64,000 nt of DNA from Ryuthela nishihirai (GCA_038380435.1 JAWZYU010000028.1:21126201-21190200), one strand, 5' to 3'; counted from the stretch's first letter, positions 1 to 12,912 are shown. Numbers and translations are program-made. Notes: generated by a model from the letters alone, not told the origin.

Positions 1-84
1 AGATACATCCGTGCCTTATCCGGGTCTCAAACCTAGGTTCCTTTGATCAGTAGCCAACAATACTAACCACTTGGCTACAAGGAC
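1..84 (-). repeat. SINE-B fragment at window edge
   Basis: The reverse complement reads as the degraded tRNA-related head of SINE-B: a TTGGCTACTGATC-like block and a GGTTCGAG-like box B (here mutated), followed by the conserved pre-body. The rest lies off the left edge. The match is to the better preserved copies at 60363 and 61384. Confidence 0.65.
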
Positions 85-1339
85 TTCAAGCCTGTAGCAA
101 ATAAATGAATGAAGAATATATTAATAAAGAGGAATGTTTTCAATGAATTAATGCTATTTGTAAGCAAAAATGGGTATAAAAATAAATTGCCATAGTAGAT
201 TTTTATTGGGTTTAATAAGGATCCATTACCATTACACTTTTTATTTCAAGTCTTACTATTAAGTATTATTCAGCTTAGCATTTTAAGAAAAATGAAATAA
301 CTTTAAATTTGTGCTAATTTTAACAATAAGCTCATGGGAGCCAAATTAAACCAGGTACAATGCACACCATATAGAGATATATATCAAGCTGTATATTATA
401 TAGAGATATACATCAAGCAGTTTGGAAACTGTTCATTTCCTTACTGATAATCTCTAGTTATCTGTACTCTCAGATATTGTCTCTTTTTCATGGTGCCCAG
501 ACAAATATTTTGTCTATCAGGACAATTACTTTATATATATATGTTGCACAATTTTTATGCTAAAGATTATACATGTTCTAATATAAATGAATTGTTTTAT
601 ATTTCTCTTACAGGGAATATCAAAATATATTTTTCATAATCAAAATATATATTTATCTTTTAGTTTTATTTGGAAAATAATTATGGCAAAATTATTTGTT
701 CTCTTATATTAGGAAACTAAACATCTGTGATATAAAGACAACATATCAAATTTTGAAACAGTCGATATTCCCCTGAAGCAGTAGCAGAGCTACAGTAGCT
801 CAGGCACTGCAATTGCAGAATTAACACTTTTGTAAAATGAAATTTCCCAACATTGTGTTTCTAATTTATTATTCTGATTCACATGTAATATAACCTAAAA
901 TATATATATATTAGATAGTTTGTCTGTATCAGACATTTTGATTCTCTTAAACCATGTGCAGCAGTATTCAGAATACTGTTTCCTCATACCATAACTTAAA
1001 GCAATATAAATTCCCCCCCCCCCCCTCTCCAAATCCTTATTCCATGCCCAGGAAAAAATATCTGGAGAAAACGGGGAAAAGTGCAAATGCCTGCAGATCA
1101 TGAAGAGGAATATCTCAAATGAAAGTTTCTGATATGAGGAGTATCATGAATTGCTTCATATTATAACCCTTTTTACCTTCATAAAAAAGGGGAAGGGAAA
1201 TTACATTGGGGTTGACTGTCACAAGTTGTATGTCAAATGAAGGCTTACTACCTAAGAAGTGCCATTTACTGTACATTTTAAACAGTTTAATCAAATTAAG
1301 GAATCTGAGAAAAACTGATTAAATCATCCAGTAAATAAT
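85..1339. other. AT-rich DNA with no recognised gene
   Basis: Only short AT-rich open frames are present and none has recognisable protein content. A run of C's lies near 1013-1026. I see no splice-flanked exon, tRNA or clear transposon terminus. Confidence 0.6.
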
Positions 1340-4189
1340 AATTTGTACCTATATCAACCCTTCCAGGGTCCTGCCTAAAAAAATGCTTTACATCAAGAGG
1401 CCAAGCTATTTTTTCACTCTGATCAGGCAAAAAAAAATTAACTTCTTAACTTTTTTGCCAAATAACTAATGAAAAGAATTATGGCGTGTTTTATACCAAA
1501 ATAATCAGTGTTTAATTCTAGATTTTATAAAAATAAAATATTTTATGAAAAAAGACAACTAGTTTTACTGTATTTTAAGAGGGCTTTTATAGAGGCACCT
1601 AGTAAAAAATGCATCTGGAAATGCAAATAAAAATTTATAAAAGTTTTATTAGAAACAAAAAAATTACTTTCTTTTCATAATTTTTTTTCCTCGGTACTAT
1701 ACTTTGAAAAATGTCCAGAATTTTCACCAAGTGCTGAATCAAATAAACAAGTCAACTTTAGAATATTTTTTAAACTAATCAATCAACAAAAATAGGTCAT
1801 GTTAGATAATAAATTAAACAAGATTTAACTCAAAATTTTATGAAAATAAAAAAAATCTATAAATAAATTTACAAACATATTAATTTTAATATGACTTTTT
1901 CACAGTAATATAGTGAAAAAAATAGATCTGACTATGCGATTAAGGCTCAATTTGGAAAACCTGATGATTAAAAACAGTTAAATCACATATTAATTAAAAG
2001 GAAATTCTGAGTAATATTTACTCAAGCATGGTTTATATTTCTTATAATTCTTTTCAGAATGGTATATTTTTAAACACAGGCCAGTGTTATACAATGGCCT
2101 TTCACAAAATTTTCTGTCCTGTATGAAGTGATGAACAATATCTTGGCTTTATTTTATACTAAACATTATGCATGTTCTTTGGGTATTGAATTATGTGCAC
2201 CTTGGCGAAGTTCTGAAAAGTTAATGCACCAAGGCAAAAACAATGTCAATATTCTCAGAATTACATGGCCAAAACACTGGGATTGGGGGGGGGGGGGTAA
2301 TACACATTTAAAACCGTTCAATATAAACTAAAAAACTTATAATTAAAAAAATAAAAAGTAAATTCTACCCAGGAGAAGGGGGAGTAAAACCCTTGCCGAA
2401 AATGCCCTCCTACAAGAGGATTGATTTCTATGCCACAGAAGTCCATTTTGCTTCCGTATCAAGACATTCATTTTCTGGAAGTGATAAAAGATGAAGGTGT
2501 GACTGGAAAGAAATAATAAAAGAAAAATTACCATGTAACCTAATGTGATATTAAATAAATTATCAGCAGCGACAAGTTGTAAGTGGCCAATGATGTATAT
2601 AACTCTGAAAGATTGATAATAATAATTGATAGATCAATAATCTGTGGAAATAAATCTACAGAAATGAAAATGAAGGGTTTATTATAAATATATTGTGATG
2701 CCCCATCATTCACTTTTACTTTACCTTAACCAGTTTTGCTTAATTTACATTATATTTATCATTTTGGGGATTTTTATTTCCTTTTTGGCATCACAGCGCT
2801 TGTTTCCAAGAGTTAGGAGTTGCGCATGCGCAACTCCAATCTTCCGACTGTCACCTGGTAAAGCGCGTTCACAAGGACACGCCCCCTCTTGCATCATAGC
2901 TTGCGTCGCTCGTCAGTTTATGTAAATGTCTTTCCTGGCGTGCAACATGACACGTTCGGCTCTTGTTAAAACCGGTGACATGCTAGTCACAGTAGCACAG
3001 TGAGTTGTCACAGCACATAGTAAGGAGCATAGTGAGATAGTACAAGTGAGAGCACGTAGCACAGCACAGCGCACTGTAGCGCAGAGAGCATAAGCATGTA
3101 GCATGGAAGAGTGCTCAGTTAATGTATCTTCTTCATTGAAGTTATGGTGAGTGATTTTTGGAAATAAATTTGTTATTTAAACCTTTTGAGTCTTTACTAA
3201 TTTTTTCTCTTGAGCAACGTGAATTAAGTTTTGATTTATTTAGATATTTAACTTGACAATCATTTTTTAATTCTTACTCATTAACGCTCGCTGGTATTTT
3301 GAACCCTAATTTAACTTATTCTATTTTTTTGGCAGTTTGCTAATTATTGCTGGCGCCTGTCTCAGCTATCCGGAGCATAAAACTAATTGGATCAGAAAAA
3401 GAGTCCAAACTTAAAAGTATTTTGCATTACTTTGGAGCGTTACAATATAATTAAAATACTAACTAGATGCATGATGACAAAATCCATTGTGTAGGAAGAA
3501 CATTGTAAACAATCCATGATATAGCCACTTGACTTGCATCTCATCAATTAACCAGGTCATGGCATTTGTTCTGCCGTGACATAGTTCACCATGCAGGCAG
3601 TCTTTGAAACAACAAACTCTGGCTAAGAAGGATCTTTTTAGTTCTATAGTTTCAATAGTGGAAACAATACATAGAATGCTGGCATAAATGATAAAAATAA
3701 GAGAAATATTGCAATAGGTTTAAGGCAGAAAAGAGTGTAAAATGGAAAAAACAACAGAAGTATGTACTTTGTAATTAGTTCCAAAATCTTCTGTTTTTAA
3801 AAAATAGCAGTTATTTGTTAATTTTCCTCTGAATTTTGGAACTTCAAGAAAAAATTTGCTGATAATGGCTGAAATCAGACTTGTGAGCTTAAATCAGAGG
3901 GTTGCTTCAGCATAGAGTAACATTAAGAAACAAATTTGCAGTACCGTATATGCAGTCTAAGAAATGGTAATCAGATGGCTTTAACAAATTATCGTATCAC
4001 AGTGTAATAAACTATTCATCAAATGAAAAACCTAAGTATTATTTTTCAAGCGTGAATAATGTCTTTTTTATCAGATATATGTAAGAAAATTTTCAAATCG
4101 CAATTTTTATTTTTGTAAAATTGAAGTTTTTTTTGTTTTACTAAACACTGATATAGACATCATCAGTGCCTCATTTCAGATTTTGTCAA
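1340..4189. repeat. Unit 1 of a diverged ~3 kb repeat family
   Basis: Landmarks recur in the same order in later units: an AAATGCATCTGG block (1610, again at 4315 and 4728), a TAATATAGTGAAA block (1905, 5077), the GCTTCCGTATC block (2450, 5975), a GGCAGAAAAGAG block (3723, 6798, 12396) and a CCTGGAAGGAT block (4212, 12902). The unit is non-coding and carries a solo LTR at 2694-3444. It could be a local tandem duplication or several copies of an unclassified element. Confidence 0.6.
2694..3444 (+). mobile_element. Solo LTR of an LTR retrotransposon
   Basis: The 751-bp segment begins TGTGATG and ends GCGTTACA, the usual TG...CA LTR ends, and is flanked by the 4-bp direct repeat ATAT (2690-2693 and 3445-3448). 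It is visibly richer in GC than its surroundings, and an AATAAA lies near 3165. The 5' third recurs at 33214. A 4-bp duplication would suit a Gypsy-type element, but the target site is AT-rich so this is weak evidence. Orientation is assigned by the TG-start match to the second copy. Confidence 0.65.
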
Positions 4190-5294
4190 CTTGTTTACAA
4201 GATGTGGGCCCTGGAAGGATTAATTTTGGATTTTCTGAAAATAAAATATTTCACAAAAAAGATTAATAGTTTTATTTTAATAGGGCTTTTTTTAAAGAAT
4301 TATTCGGTTAAAAAAACATCTGGCAATGCAAATAAAATTTTATTATAAAGAAAATAGACAGAAATAAGTATAATGCATGTGAATAAAAAGGCTGTTTATT
4401 TCTGAATAACAAAAAATAAATTTTTACCCTTGAAACAAGAAAAATTTCTCTCATTTTGCAATCTTTTTCTCAGTATAATACTTTGAGGAAAGTAATCTTT
4501 TTACCAATTGGGCTGAGTTAAATAAACAAGGCATGTAGAATTCTTTTAACAATTCCAGTGTCCAGCCTAAAAAGCTGTTTTTTTTCCTGAGGCCAAGATT
4601 TTTTGGCCCTTTGCTCAGCCTCCCCCCCCCCCCAAAAAAAAATGCTTTTGCTCAGCCTAAAAATATTTAACGAAAAAGACGACTAGTTTTATTTTAATAG
4701 GACTTTTTTTAGTCATGTGGTGAAAAAAATGCATCTGGCAATGCAAATAAAAATTTATTTTAATGAAATTAATAGACAGAAATGCTTATAATGCAAATGA
4801 ATTGAAAGGCTATTTATTTCTGAATAACAAAAAAAAATAAATTTTCTTGTTTCAAGTAAATTGGTAGCTTTGAAAAAAGCCCAGGCTTTTCACCAATTCT
4901 GTTGAGCCAGATAAACAAGTCAGTTTCAGATTTTTTTTAAAACTAACCAATCACCCAAAAATTGGTCATGTTATATACCAAATTAAATTGATTTAACTTC
5001 AAATTTTATGAAAATAAAAAGTTTAAACAAATTTAGATGTACATTACTTTTAATAATACCTTTTTTATAGCAATATAGTGAAAGACAAATAGGACTATGC
5101 AATTAAGACTTAATTTTGGAAAACCCGATGGCTAAAAACAATTAAATTATATATTAATTGAAAGTAAATTTCATCCCAAATAATATATTTACCTGAAACA
5201 CAATTTTTATTTCTTTTAATGATTCTTTTCAGTATGGTTTATTTTAAAGTGTGGGCCAGCATTATACAAGGTGACTTGGATTGTTCACATTAAT

Positions 5295-5683
5295 ATGGGG
5301 CCGGGGTGGCTCAGTCAGTAGCGCGCCAGGCTCATAATCTGTAGTTCCCAGGTTCGAGTCCCAGCTGGGTCAGCGTTCAGATTTATCTCCGCAAAACTCC
5401 TCGCCCTGCCCACAGTCAGTAGGGGACACCGATGGAAGGATTGGAAAGGCCACCATCAGTCGGATGGGACATTAAGCCATGGCCCCATGTGCAGGAGAGT
5501 CATACCCTGTGCACGTTAAAGAACATGCTGGATGGCCTTGATGGGAAGCTACCATCTGTCTCCCAACAGCTGTTCCAGGGGGTCCCCTCCCCCAACCTTC
5601 TCTGAGCCTTCAGGGTTCTTGTGACCTGGCTATTTAGCCCACGGTGTGCAAAAATGTACTGCTCAGAGGTAAACCAACCCAAC
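5295..5683 (+). mobile_element. SINE-A, full length
   Basis: The tRNA-like head has box A (GGCTCAGTCAGTAGC) and box B (GGTTCGAGTCC). This copy keeps CAT at the anticodon position within GGCTCATAATCTG, which supports a tRNA(Met)-like origin. A conserved body follows and the tail is AACCAACCCAA. A perfect 10-bp target duplication, TCACATTAAT, flanks it (5285-5294 and 5684-5693). Confidence 0.9.
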
Positions 5684-6124
5684 TCACATTAATGTTTTTT
5701 TTTTTTGTTCTGTTATGCTACCATCTGTTATGCTTCCTTGGCTATTTTTTTTACTCAATATTACAAATTTTTTTCTTTGGGTGTTGAATTTTGGAGATCT
5801 TGGCTAAGTGCCCAAATGTTAGTTCACTGAAACAAAAAAAATTATTTAAATGAAACTTTGCCAGTGGGAAAGTGAAACATCCTCAGTGAGTGTGTATGTG
5901 GTAAAATCCTATGTTGAAATTGCCCTCCCACAGAAGGAATGATTTCTGTGCCTAGGAAGTTCTTTTTTGCTTCCGTATCCAAGACCTCATTCATTTTCAG
6001 GAAACTATAAAAGATCAAAGTTTTTTTGCTGGAAAATGAAGAAATGATAAAAGAAAATATCTAACCTAATGCTATGTTAAATAAAATATCCATAACAACA
6101 AGTTGTAAGCAGGCCATCTGATAT

Positions 6125-6410
6125 GCCGCCCTGCCCACGGTCAGTAGGGGACACCGATGGGCTTGGAAAGGCTGCCGTCCGTCGGATGGGACGTTAAACC
6201 GTGGCCCCATGTGTGGGAGAGCCATACCCTGTGCACATTAAAGAACACGCTGGATGGCCTTGACGGGAGGCTACCATCTGTCTCCCAACAGCTGTTCCAG
6301 TGGGTCCCCTCCCCCAACCTTCTCTGAGCCTTCGGGGTCCATGTGACTTGGCCATTTAGCCCATGGTGTGCAAAAAAGTGCCGCTCAGAGGTAAAACAAC
6401 AACAACCAAA
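6125..6410 (+). mobile_element. SINE-A, 5'-truncated
   Basis: The whole tRNA head is missing and the copy starts within the body. A perfect 12-bp target duplication, GCCATCTGATAT (6113-6124 and 6411-6422), still flanks it. Truncation at insertion is what LINE-type target-primed reverse transcription produces. Confidence 0.9.
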
Positions 6411-7075
6411 GCCATCTGATATAGCATGACTCCAAAAAAACTATCTATAAATCAACCGACCGAAAGATCAATAATTTATGGAAATAAAATAAATCTACTT
6501 AAATGAAAAATAAGGTTTAAATATATAAAAGTAAATACTAACTTTACAAAAGGAGTATATTTGATATATAGAAACAACACTGTAAACAATCTATTATGGA
6601 GCCACTTATAGCACACGGAATGGACATTGCACATGTTGGCCACCTAAATCCTCAGCTGCAGTGACCTAGTTACAGCCAGTCTTGAACCCTAAGAAGGCTC
6701 TGTTTTTTATTATAGTTTCGATTTGAGAAGTGAAACAAGACATAGAATCCTGGGATAAATGATAAAAATACTTTTAGGGATATTAAAATAGGTTTAAGGC
6801 AGAAAAGAAGTAAAACAGAAAATAAATGGAGGTACGTACTTCATGATTACTTCCAAAATCTTCCATTTTTAAAAATAGCAGTTTTTATTAATTTTTCAGG
6901 ATATTTTTGAAGAAAATTTTGTTGATAATAGTTCAAATCAAACTTGTGAGCTTAAATCAGGAGGTTGCATCAGCACAGACAGATTATGTTAACAAATAAA
7001 TCAGCTATACCGTATATCAGGTCTAACAAATGGTAATCAGACGGCTTTAACAAATTATTTATATTCTAGTTTAAT

Positions 7076-7458
7076 GGGGTGGGGGTGGCTCAGTTAGTAG
7101 AGTGCTAGCTTGTAATTTTCAGTTCCAGATTCAAGTCCTGCCTGGGCCAGCATTGATATTTATCTCCTCAAAACTCCCTGCCCACAGTCAGCAGGGGACA
7201 CTGATGAGCTTGGAAATGCTGTCATCCATTGGATGGGACATTAATCCATGGCTCCATGTGCAGTAGAGCCATACCTTGTGCACGTTAAAGAACACTGAAT
7301 GGCCTTGACAGGAGGCTATCATCTGTCTCCCAACAATTGTTCCAGTGGATCTCTTCACTCAACCTTCTCTGGGCCTTCAGAATCTTTGTGACCTGGTGAT
7401 TTAGCCCATTGTGTGGTAAAAAGCACCACTCAGAGACAAAACGATCAATCAGCCAACC
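7076..7458 (+). mobile_element. SINE-A, diverged full-length copy
   Basis: The head reads GGGGGTGGCTCAGTTAGTAG and box B is mutated to AGATTCAAGTCC. The body and the AAACGATCAATCAGCC tail are still alignable. An imperfect TAGTTTAAT/TAATTTAAT duplication flanks it. It has more substitutions than the 12913 or 10473 copies, so it is older. Confidence 0.85.
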
Positions 7459-7925
7459 TAATTTAATAAAATATGCATTTTGGAGATCTTGTCAAAGTGC
7501 TGAAAAGTTGGCACACGAGGCTAAAAAAGTGAAGATCTTCATAGTGGTGCAGCCAAAATATTGAGGGGTGGGTGTGAGATAAACTATTTTACAGCTATTC
7601 AAAATAAATTAAAAAATAAATATTTGTTTAAAGTAAAAAAATTTTTTGGGGGGCAGTTATAACACCCCTGATGAAATTATCCTCCAACCACCATAGAAGG
7701 ACTGATATCTGTGTCAGGACTTTTTGCTATGATATCCAAGTTATTCATTATCAGGAAATGATAAAAGATCAGTGTTTGACTGGAAAATGAGGAAGTAATA
7801 AAAAAATTTACAAAAAAAATAAAAAAAATATCTCCAGCAAAAAGTTGTAAGCCAGAACATCGTCATAACCAGTGATGTATCATAACTTCAAAAGATTAAT
7901 AGTGACATATAAATAAATTATACAG
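7459..7925. repeat. Unit 3 (left part) of the ~3 kb repeat family
   Basis: It resumes at the TTTTGGAGATCTTG landmark, also present at 5790, and runs through the GATATCCAAG and GGAAATGATAAAAGATCA landmarks. It is then cut by the RTE LINE copy A. The remainder of the unit continues after 11640. Confidence 0.55.
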
Positions 7926-10900
7926 GAATAAATAAAATTACATATAAACCCACTGGAGTGGACAGATATATGGCTCTGAGATTCATTATGGATCCTGATT
8001 TTGCTGCAATGGTGGGCTTCTGTGGAGGGAAAATCTTCCGCTGTGTTTTCTGTTTGTTTGTGGGTTGACAGCCCCAAGTGAATAGATTCACAGGATATGT
8101 TTATCAGCTAGTGGATAATCCTGAGCAGAGGTCATCGCAGGCACCTGAACTCTTTGCTTCTATTGGCATCGTCAAATTCTACATTGGAGGAAGTCTTCCA
8201 GTATAGATGGCTTCAGCCTTTAGTGGTGGGGGAACTGGTCTTTGCCCCATGTCTGCAATTAGGGGGCTGTTTGATATTGTTGGCATTTCCTCTCTCAATA
8301 AACATAGTTTCTTTAAACATACCACTAACCATTTTCTCTCCATAGGTAGTTGGAATGTGAGGACTCTGCACAGAGCTTTTTCTCTTGATGTCCTCACACA
8401 AAAATTCCACCATTATAATTTAGATATTCTCGGCTTGCAAGAGACCAGATGGACAGACAAAGGTCAGATTCTTAAAAATAATCTTAAATTTCTCTTTTCA
8501 GGGAGGGATGATAATAAGCATCACCAAGGCGTGGGTCTGCTTCTCAGCAGACACGCTAGTGATGCTCTTCTAGGATATGAGTGCATTAATGAAAGGTTTC
8601 TTACAGCAAAATTTCAGACAAGCATTAAAGACTTGAATGTTATCTGCTGTTATGCCCCCACAGAGGATGCCGATGAGGATGAGAAGGATAGGTTTTACGG
8701 ACAACTTCAGGATATTTTGAATTCTGTCAAGAAAGGAGATATTACCCTTGTTCTAAGTGACTTCAATGCCAAAGTTGATATTGACTCTGACTTTTGGGGA
8801 GGAGTAATAGGCCCTTTTGGTATTGGTAGCTGCAATGGCAATGGACAACGTCTCCTACAGGTAAGTAAACTCAATGGATTCAGAATAACTAACACTTATT
8901 ACAAACACCGTGACATACATAAGTACACATGGGTTTCACCTGATGGGCTGCATAAGAATATGATTGATTACATATTAATTAACAGCAAATGGGCTAGTTC
9001 TGTTAGGAATACCAGGGCATATAGGGGAGCTGAAATTGGATTTGACCATTACCTTGTTAAAAGTGTCTTGCTACTTAAACTTAAAAAGTGTTGTGCTAGG
9101 GTTAAAAAATTTACTTTTAATACCGAAGCTCTGAAAGATCCAGTTATAGCCAAAGCTTACCATGATAGGTTACTTAGTCATTATAACAGTCATGGTATGC
9201 TTACTACTGAAGTTGAGGAAGAATGGGATCATTTTAAACAGGCTTTTTTGGACACTAACAGTACTCTTTTAGGAAAAAAGGAGCAGAGGAGGCAGAATTA
9301 CCTGAGTGATAAGGCACTTGAGCTTATTTCGGAAAGAAAGAACTGCAGCAATGTCCTTAATCAGTACCCTACTAGTCCTAATAGAAAGCATTACAGAGAA
9401 CTTAATAAACGTGTGAAAGATCAGTTAGCTGCTGATAAGAATCTTTGGCTTGATGGCTTTGGCTAACAAACCCGAGGAAGCAGTTACACAGCACAACAGC
9501 AGAGAGCTGTACCAGATAGTTAATGTTTTGTGTGGTAAAAAACGGACGGGTATACAAGGATTGAAGGATAAACATGGTAAGGTTATAGAAGGTGAGGATT
9601 CTGTCATGGCTAGGTGGGCTGAGCATTTCAGTGATATTCTAAACAATGTGGTTAGTTCTGTTCCCATTGCTTGCAATGATGATAGATGCATTGGTGGCTT
9701 TAATGTTGGCCCTATAACACAATCTGAAGTTATTTTGGCTGTTTCTAAACTTAAACTACATAAATCCCCAGGGGTAGATGAAATTACTACAGAAATGCTT
9801 AGAGCTGGAAATGTTTCGGTTACCACTTGGATGACTGAAATTCTGAATATCTTTTGTGATAAAGGCATGGTTCCTAAGTATTTTACCAGAGCTATTGTTA
9901 TCCCTATTTTCAAAAAAGGTGATCACAGTTCTTGTGATAACTATGGGGTATCAGCCTACTCTCTGTTCCAGGTAAAGTTCTTTCCATGAGTGTGCTTAAT
10001 AGAATTAAGAATCTGGTTGATAGTCAATTGCGTGATGAGCAATGTGGATTCAGAAGTGGTAGGGGATGTGTGGATCAGATATTTTCACTTAGGCAGATTC
10101 TTGAAAAATGTTTAGAGTTTCAGAAACCTTTGGTTGCTAGCTTTGTTGATTTCAAAAAGGCTTTCAACTCTGTTGATTGTCATAATTTGTGGTTGATTAT
10201 GAGATCATATGGTATACCTGACAAGTTAGTTAACATAATGAAAGCTCTCTATAATAACACTGAGTTGTGTGTGAGAGTTGGTAAGGCTTTTATCAATTGG
10301 TTTAGCATTACTTCTGGTGTTCGACAAAGGTGCATTTTGTCCCCTTTTCTCTTTAGTTTGGTTATTGATTATGTTACACGAAATTCATTTCAAGGGAAAG
10401 ATTTTGGCCTTAAATGGGCTGGAGACACGAAAATTTCTGATTTAGACTATGCTGATGATTTAGCCCTTTTGGGGGGCGGGGGTGGCTCAGTCAGTAGCGC
10501 GCCAGGCTTGTAATCTGTAGTTCCCAGGTTCGAGTTCCAGCTGGGTCAGCATTGAGATTTATCTCCGCAAAATTCCCCGTCCTGCCCACGGCCAGTAGGG
10601 GACACCGATGGGCTTGGAAAGGCCGCCGTCCGTCGGATGGGATGTTAAGCCGTGGTCCCGTGTGCAGGAGAGCCATACCCTGTGCACGTTAAAGAACACG
10701 CTGGATGGCCTTGACGGGAGGCTACCATCTGTCTCCCAACAGCTGTTCCAGTGGGTCCCCTCCCCCAACCTTCTCTGAGCCTTTGGGGTCAATGTGACCT
10801 GGCCATTTAGCCCATGGTGTGCAAAAAAGTGCAGCTCAGAGGTAAAACAACCCAAACAACCCAAATAGCCCTTTTGGTAAATGATGTTGATGAGATGAAC

Positions 10901-11640
10901 TCTTTCATTCGAGCTGTTGATGAAACTGGTAGTAGGTAGGTTTGGTTATAAAAAGAGAGAAAACTAAAGTGATGAAAATTGGTCAGTGCAGGCTGTGATT
11001 CAGTTAATCTGAATGGTTGCAGTCTTGAGCAGGTGTCACAGTTTAATTATCTTGGGAGCTATGTAACAGATAATAGTGATGTGTGGCATGAGATTAACAG
11101 ACGAATAGGGATTGCTGCTGTGACTTTTAAGAATCTATGGAGAGTGTGGAGAAATAGGAGTATACACCTAAAGATTAAAATTAGCCTATAATGGTTGGGT
11201 TCTTTCTAGTTTTGGTAGGGAAACTGGGACACTTTGTAAATAAGATAATGGGAAACTTAATGCTTTTGATTCTAGATGCTTACGCAGTATATTGGGCATT
11301 AGGTGGTTCAACTTTGTAAGTAATGATGAGGTTAGGCAAAAGAGTTTGCAACCTCCTTTAAACAGCATATTGTGCAGAGAGAGACTCCGTTGGTTTGACC
11401 ATGTAGCCCGTATGAATAATTATAGATTGGCGAATAGGGTTATGAACAGTGTGCCTAAAGGCCTCAGAAAGAAGGGGAGACCTAGGATGCAGTGGGCAGA
11501 CAATGTCAAACAGGACCTTATTAGAATTGGTGTGCAGTGGCCAGATGCAGTAGATGTAGCTCAGGGTAGACTTGCTTGAAGAACTAATTTGCATGGTCCT
11601 TTGCCCATGGCTGCTTGAGGATGATGATGATGATGATGAA
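7926..11640 (+). pseudogene. RTE-clade LINE copy A, decayed
   Basis: Non-LTR retrotransposon with an apurinic-type endonuclease and reverse transcriptase in one long frame, about 97% like copy B by eye. Endonuclease motifs GSWNVRTL and LGLQETRW are readable in 8207-9466, but the catalytic SDH is FDH here. Comparison with copy B shows a 1-nt insertion near 9456, a 1-nt loss near 9945, a 2-nt loss near 10935 and further losses near 11190. A late stop (TGG to TGA) lies near 11577. SINE-A sits inside the RT domain just after YADD. The 3' end is a (GAT)n tract at about 11620-11638. It is not a host gene, although such proteins are often mislabelled craniofacial development protein 2-like. Confidence 0.93.
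10473..10865 (+). mobile_element. SINE-A inside the LINE RT domain
   Basis: It is inserted directly after the YADD codons of LINE copy A. A perfect 12-bp duplication, TAGCCCTTTTGG, flanks it (10461-10472 and 10866-10877). The uninterrupted site is seen in LINE copy B near 17781. The SINE is therefore younger than this LINE insertion. Confidence 0.95.
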
Positions 11641-12912
11641 AAATGAAACAGGGTGTAAGCCAGCCATTCTCACAACCAGCAAGGTAACTTAATTCTGAAA
11701 GATCTACTGGAATAAAATCAATAAATCGATAGAAGTAAAAGTAAAACAACAAGTTATAAGATGGCCATCATCTTACTAGCAATAAAGCATAACTCCAAAA
11801 GATTGGTACATTTAAATCTACAGAAATAAAATCATAATAGATTTATAGAAATCAAAATGAAAGTTTAATTATAAAAGTAGAAGTAAAATAATAACTGAAT
11901 TGAAAAGTTATGCAGTGTTGATTACACTGTACTCTGCACATAGTGGACATGTTCCAACACTTGCTACTGATTACCACTATCCGTCACACTGATGAGCTTG
12001 AAAAGATTGCCATCCATCGAATGGAATGTTAAGCCATTGTCCCGTGTGTGGAAGAACCATACCTTGTACGCGTTAAAGAACATGCTGGATAGCCTTAACA
12101 GTAGGCTACCATTTATCTCCAAACAGCTGTCCAGTGGGTCCCTGGACAACTGTACTTTCTCTGAGCCTTTGGGGTCCTTTGGCCTGGTCATTTAGCCCAT
12201 TGTGTGCCAAAAAAGTACTGCTCAGAGGTAAAACAACCCAACCACCATCTTTGCTGGGTCATGATCTAGTTTACCAGTAGCTTTGCATAAGTAAGTTATG
12301 TTTAGGTCAGGGTTTGATTTCAGTAGCAGGAGAGCACTGTTGAATGCTGGGATTCATGATAAAAATAATTCTAGGCATACTAAAAATAGTTTTAATGCAG
12401 AAAAGAGAGCATGAAACAGAAAAAAAATAAATGTATGTACTTCATAATTGTTTTTAAAATCCTCAGATTTTAAAAAATAGCAGTTTTTGGTTAATTTAAG
12501 GAGAATTTCAAAATTTTAAGAAAAAAATAAGTTTGAAAGAGTTCAGAGAAATTTGTGGTCTTCACAGGAGGACTTCTTTATCGGAGGTTGTTTCAATGTA
12601 GAAAAATGGAAATGAGCAAACTAGCTTTGCTGTATATCAGATCTAAAAATGGTGATTAGATGTCTTTAAGAAATTTATATTACATCTTAATAAAATAATC
12701 ATCAAATGAAAAAAAGTATTATTTTTCAGTATGATGAATTTTATTTTACTGAAATATTATTTTTATAAGCTATATGTAATAAAATTTTCAAATGGCAATT
12801 TTTATTATTTTTTTTAATTAAAGTTTGATGTGTTGTACTAGCAGATATAGCCATCTTCAGCCTCTCATTTTGGATTCAGTCAGTCTCTAATCGACATGGA
12901 CCCTGGAAGGAT
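11641..12912. repeat. Unit 3 (right part) of the ~3 kb repeat family
   Basis: It continues with landmarks seen in units 1 and 2: AAGTTATAAGATGGCC (compare 2571 and 6101), GCAGAAAAGAG at 12397, AAAATTTTCAAATGGC at 12780 (compare 4088), and CCTGGAAGGAT at 12902. A 5'-truncated SINE-A lies at 11981. There is no coding sequence. Confidence 0.55.
11981..12244 (+). mobile_element. SINE-A, 5'-truncated and old
   Basis: It starts within the central domain (ACTGATGAGCTTG) and continues to the AGAGGTAAAACAACCCAACC tail. The tRNA head is absent. Many substitutions relative to the young copies mark it as old. Confidence 0.85.

Larger units (their letters stand above)
4190..7075. repeat. Unit 2 of the diverged ~3 kb repeat family
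   Basis: This repeats the landmark order of unit 1 at lower identity, with internal re-duplication: the segment from about 4195 to 4420 resembles that from about 4660 to 4860. It is interrupted by SINE-A copies at 5295 and 6125. A C/A homopolymer run lies at 4622-4641. No coding sequence is recognised. Confidence 0.6.

Noticed and set aside
5320..5375. Functional tRNA genes at SINE heads (also 12930, 27190, 33600, 41960, 61390)
   Set aside because: Box A and box B are present but acceptor stems do not close and each continues into a SINE body; no free-standing tRNA was found.
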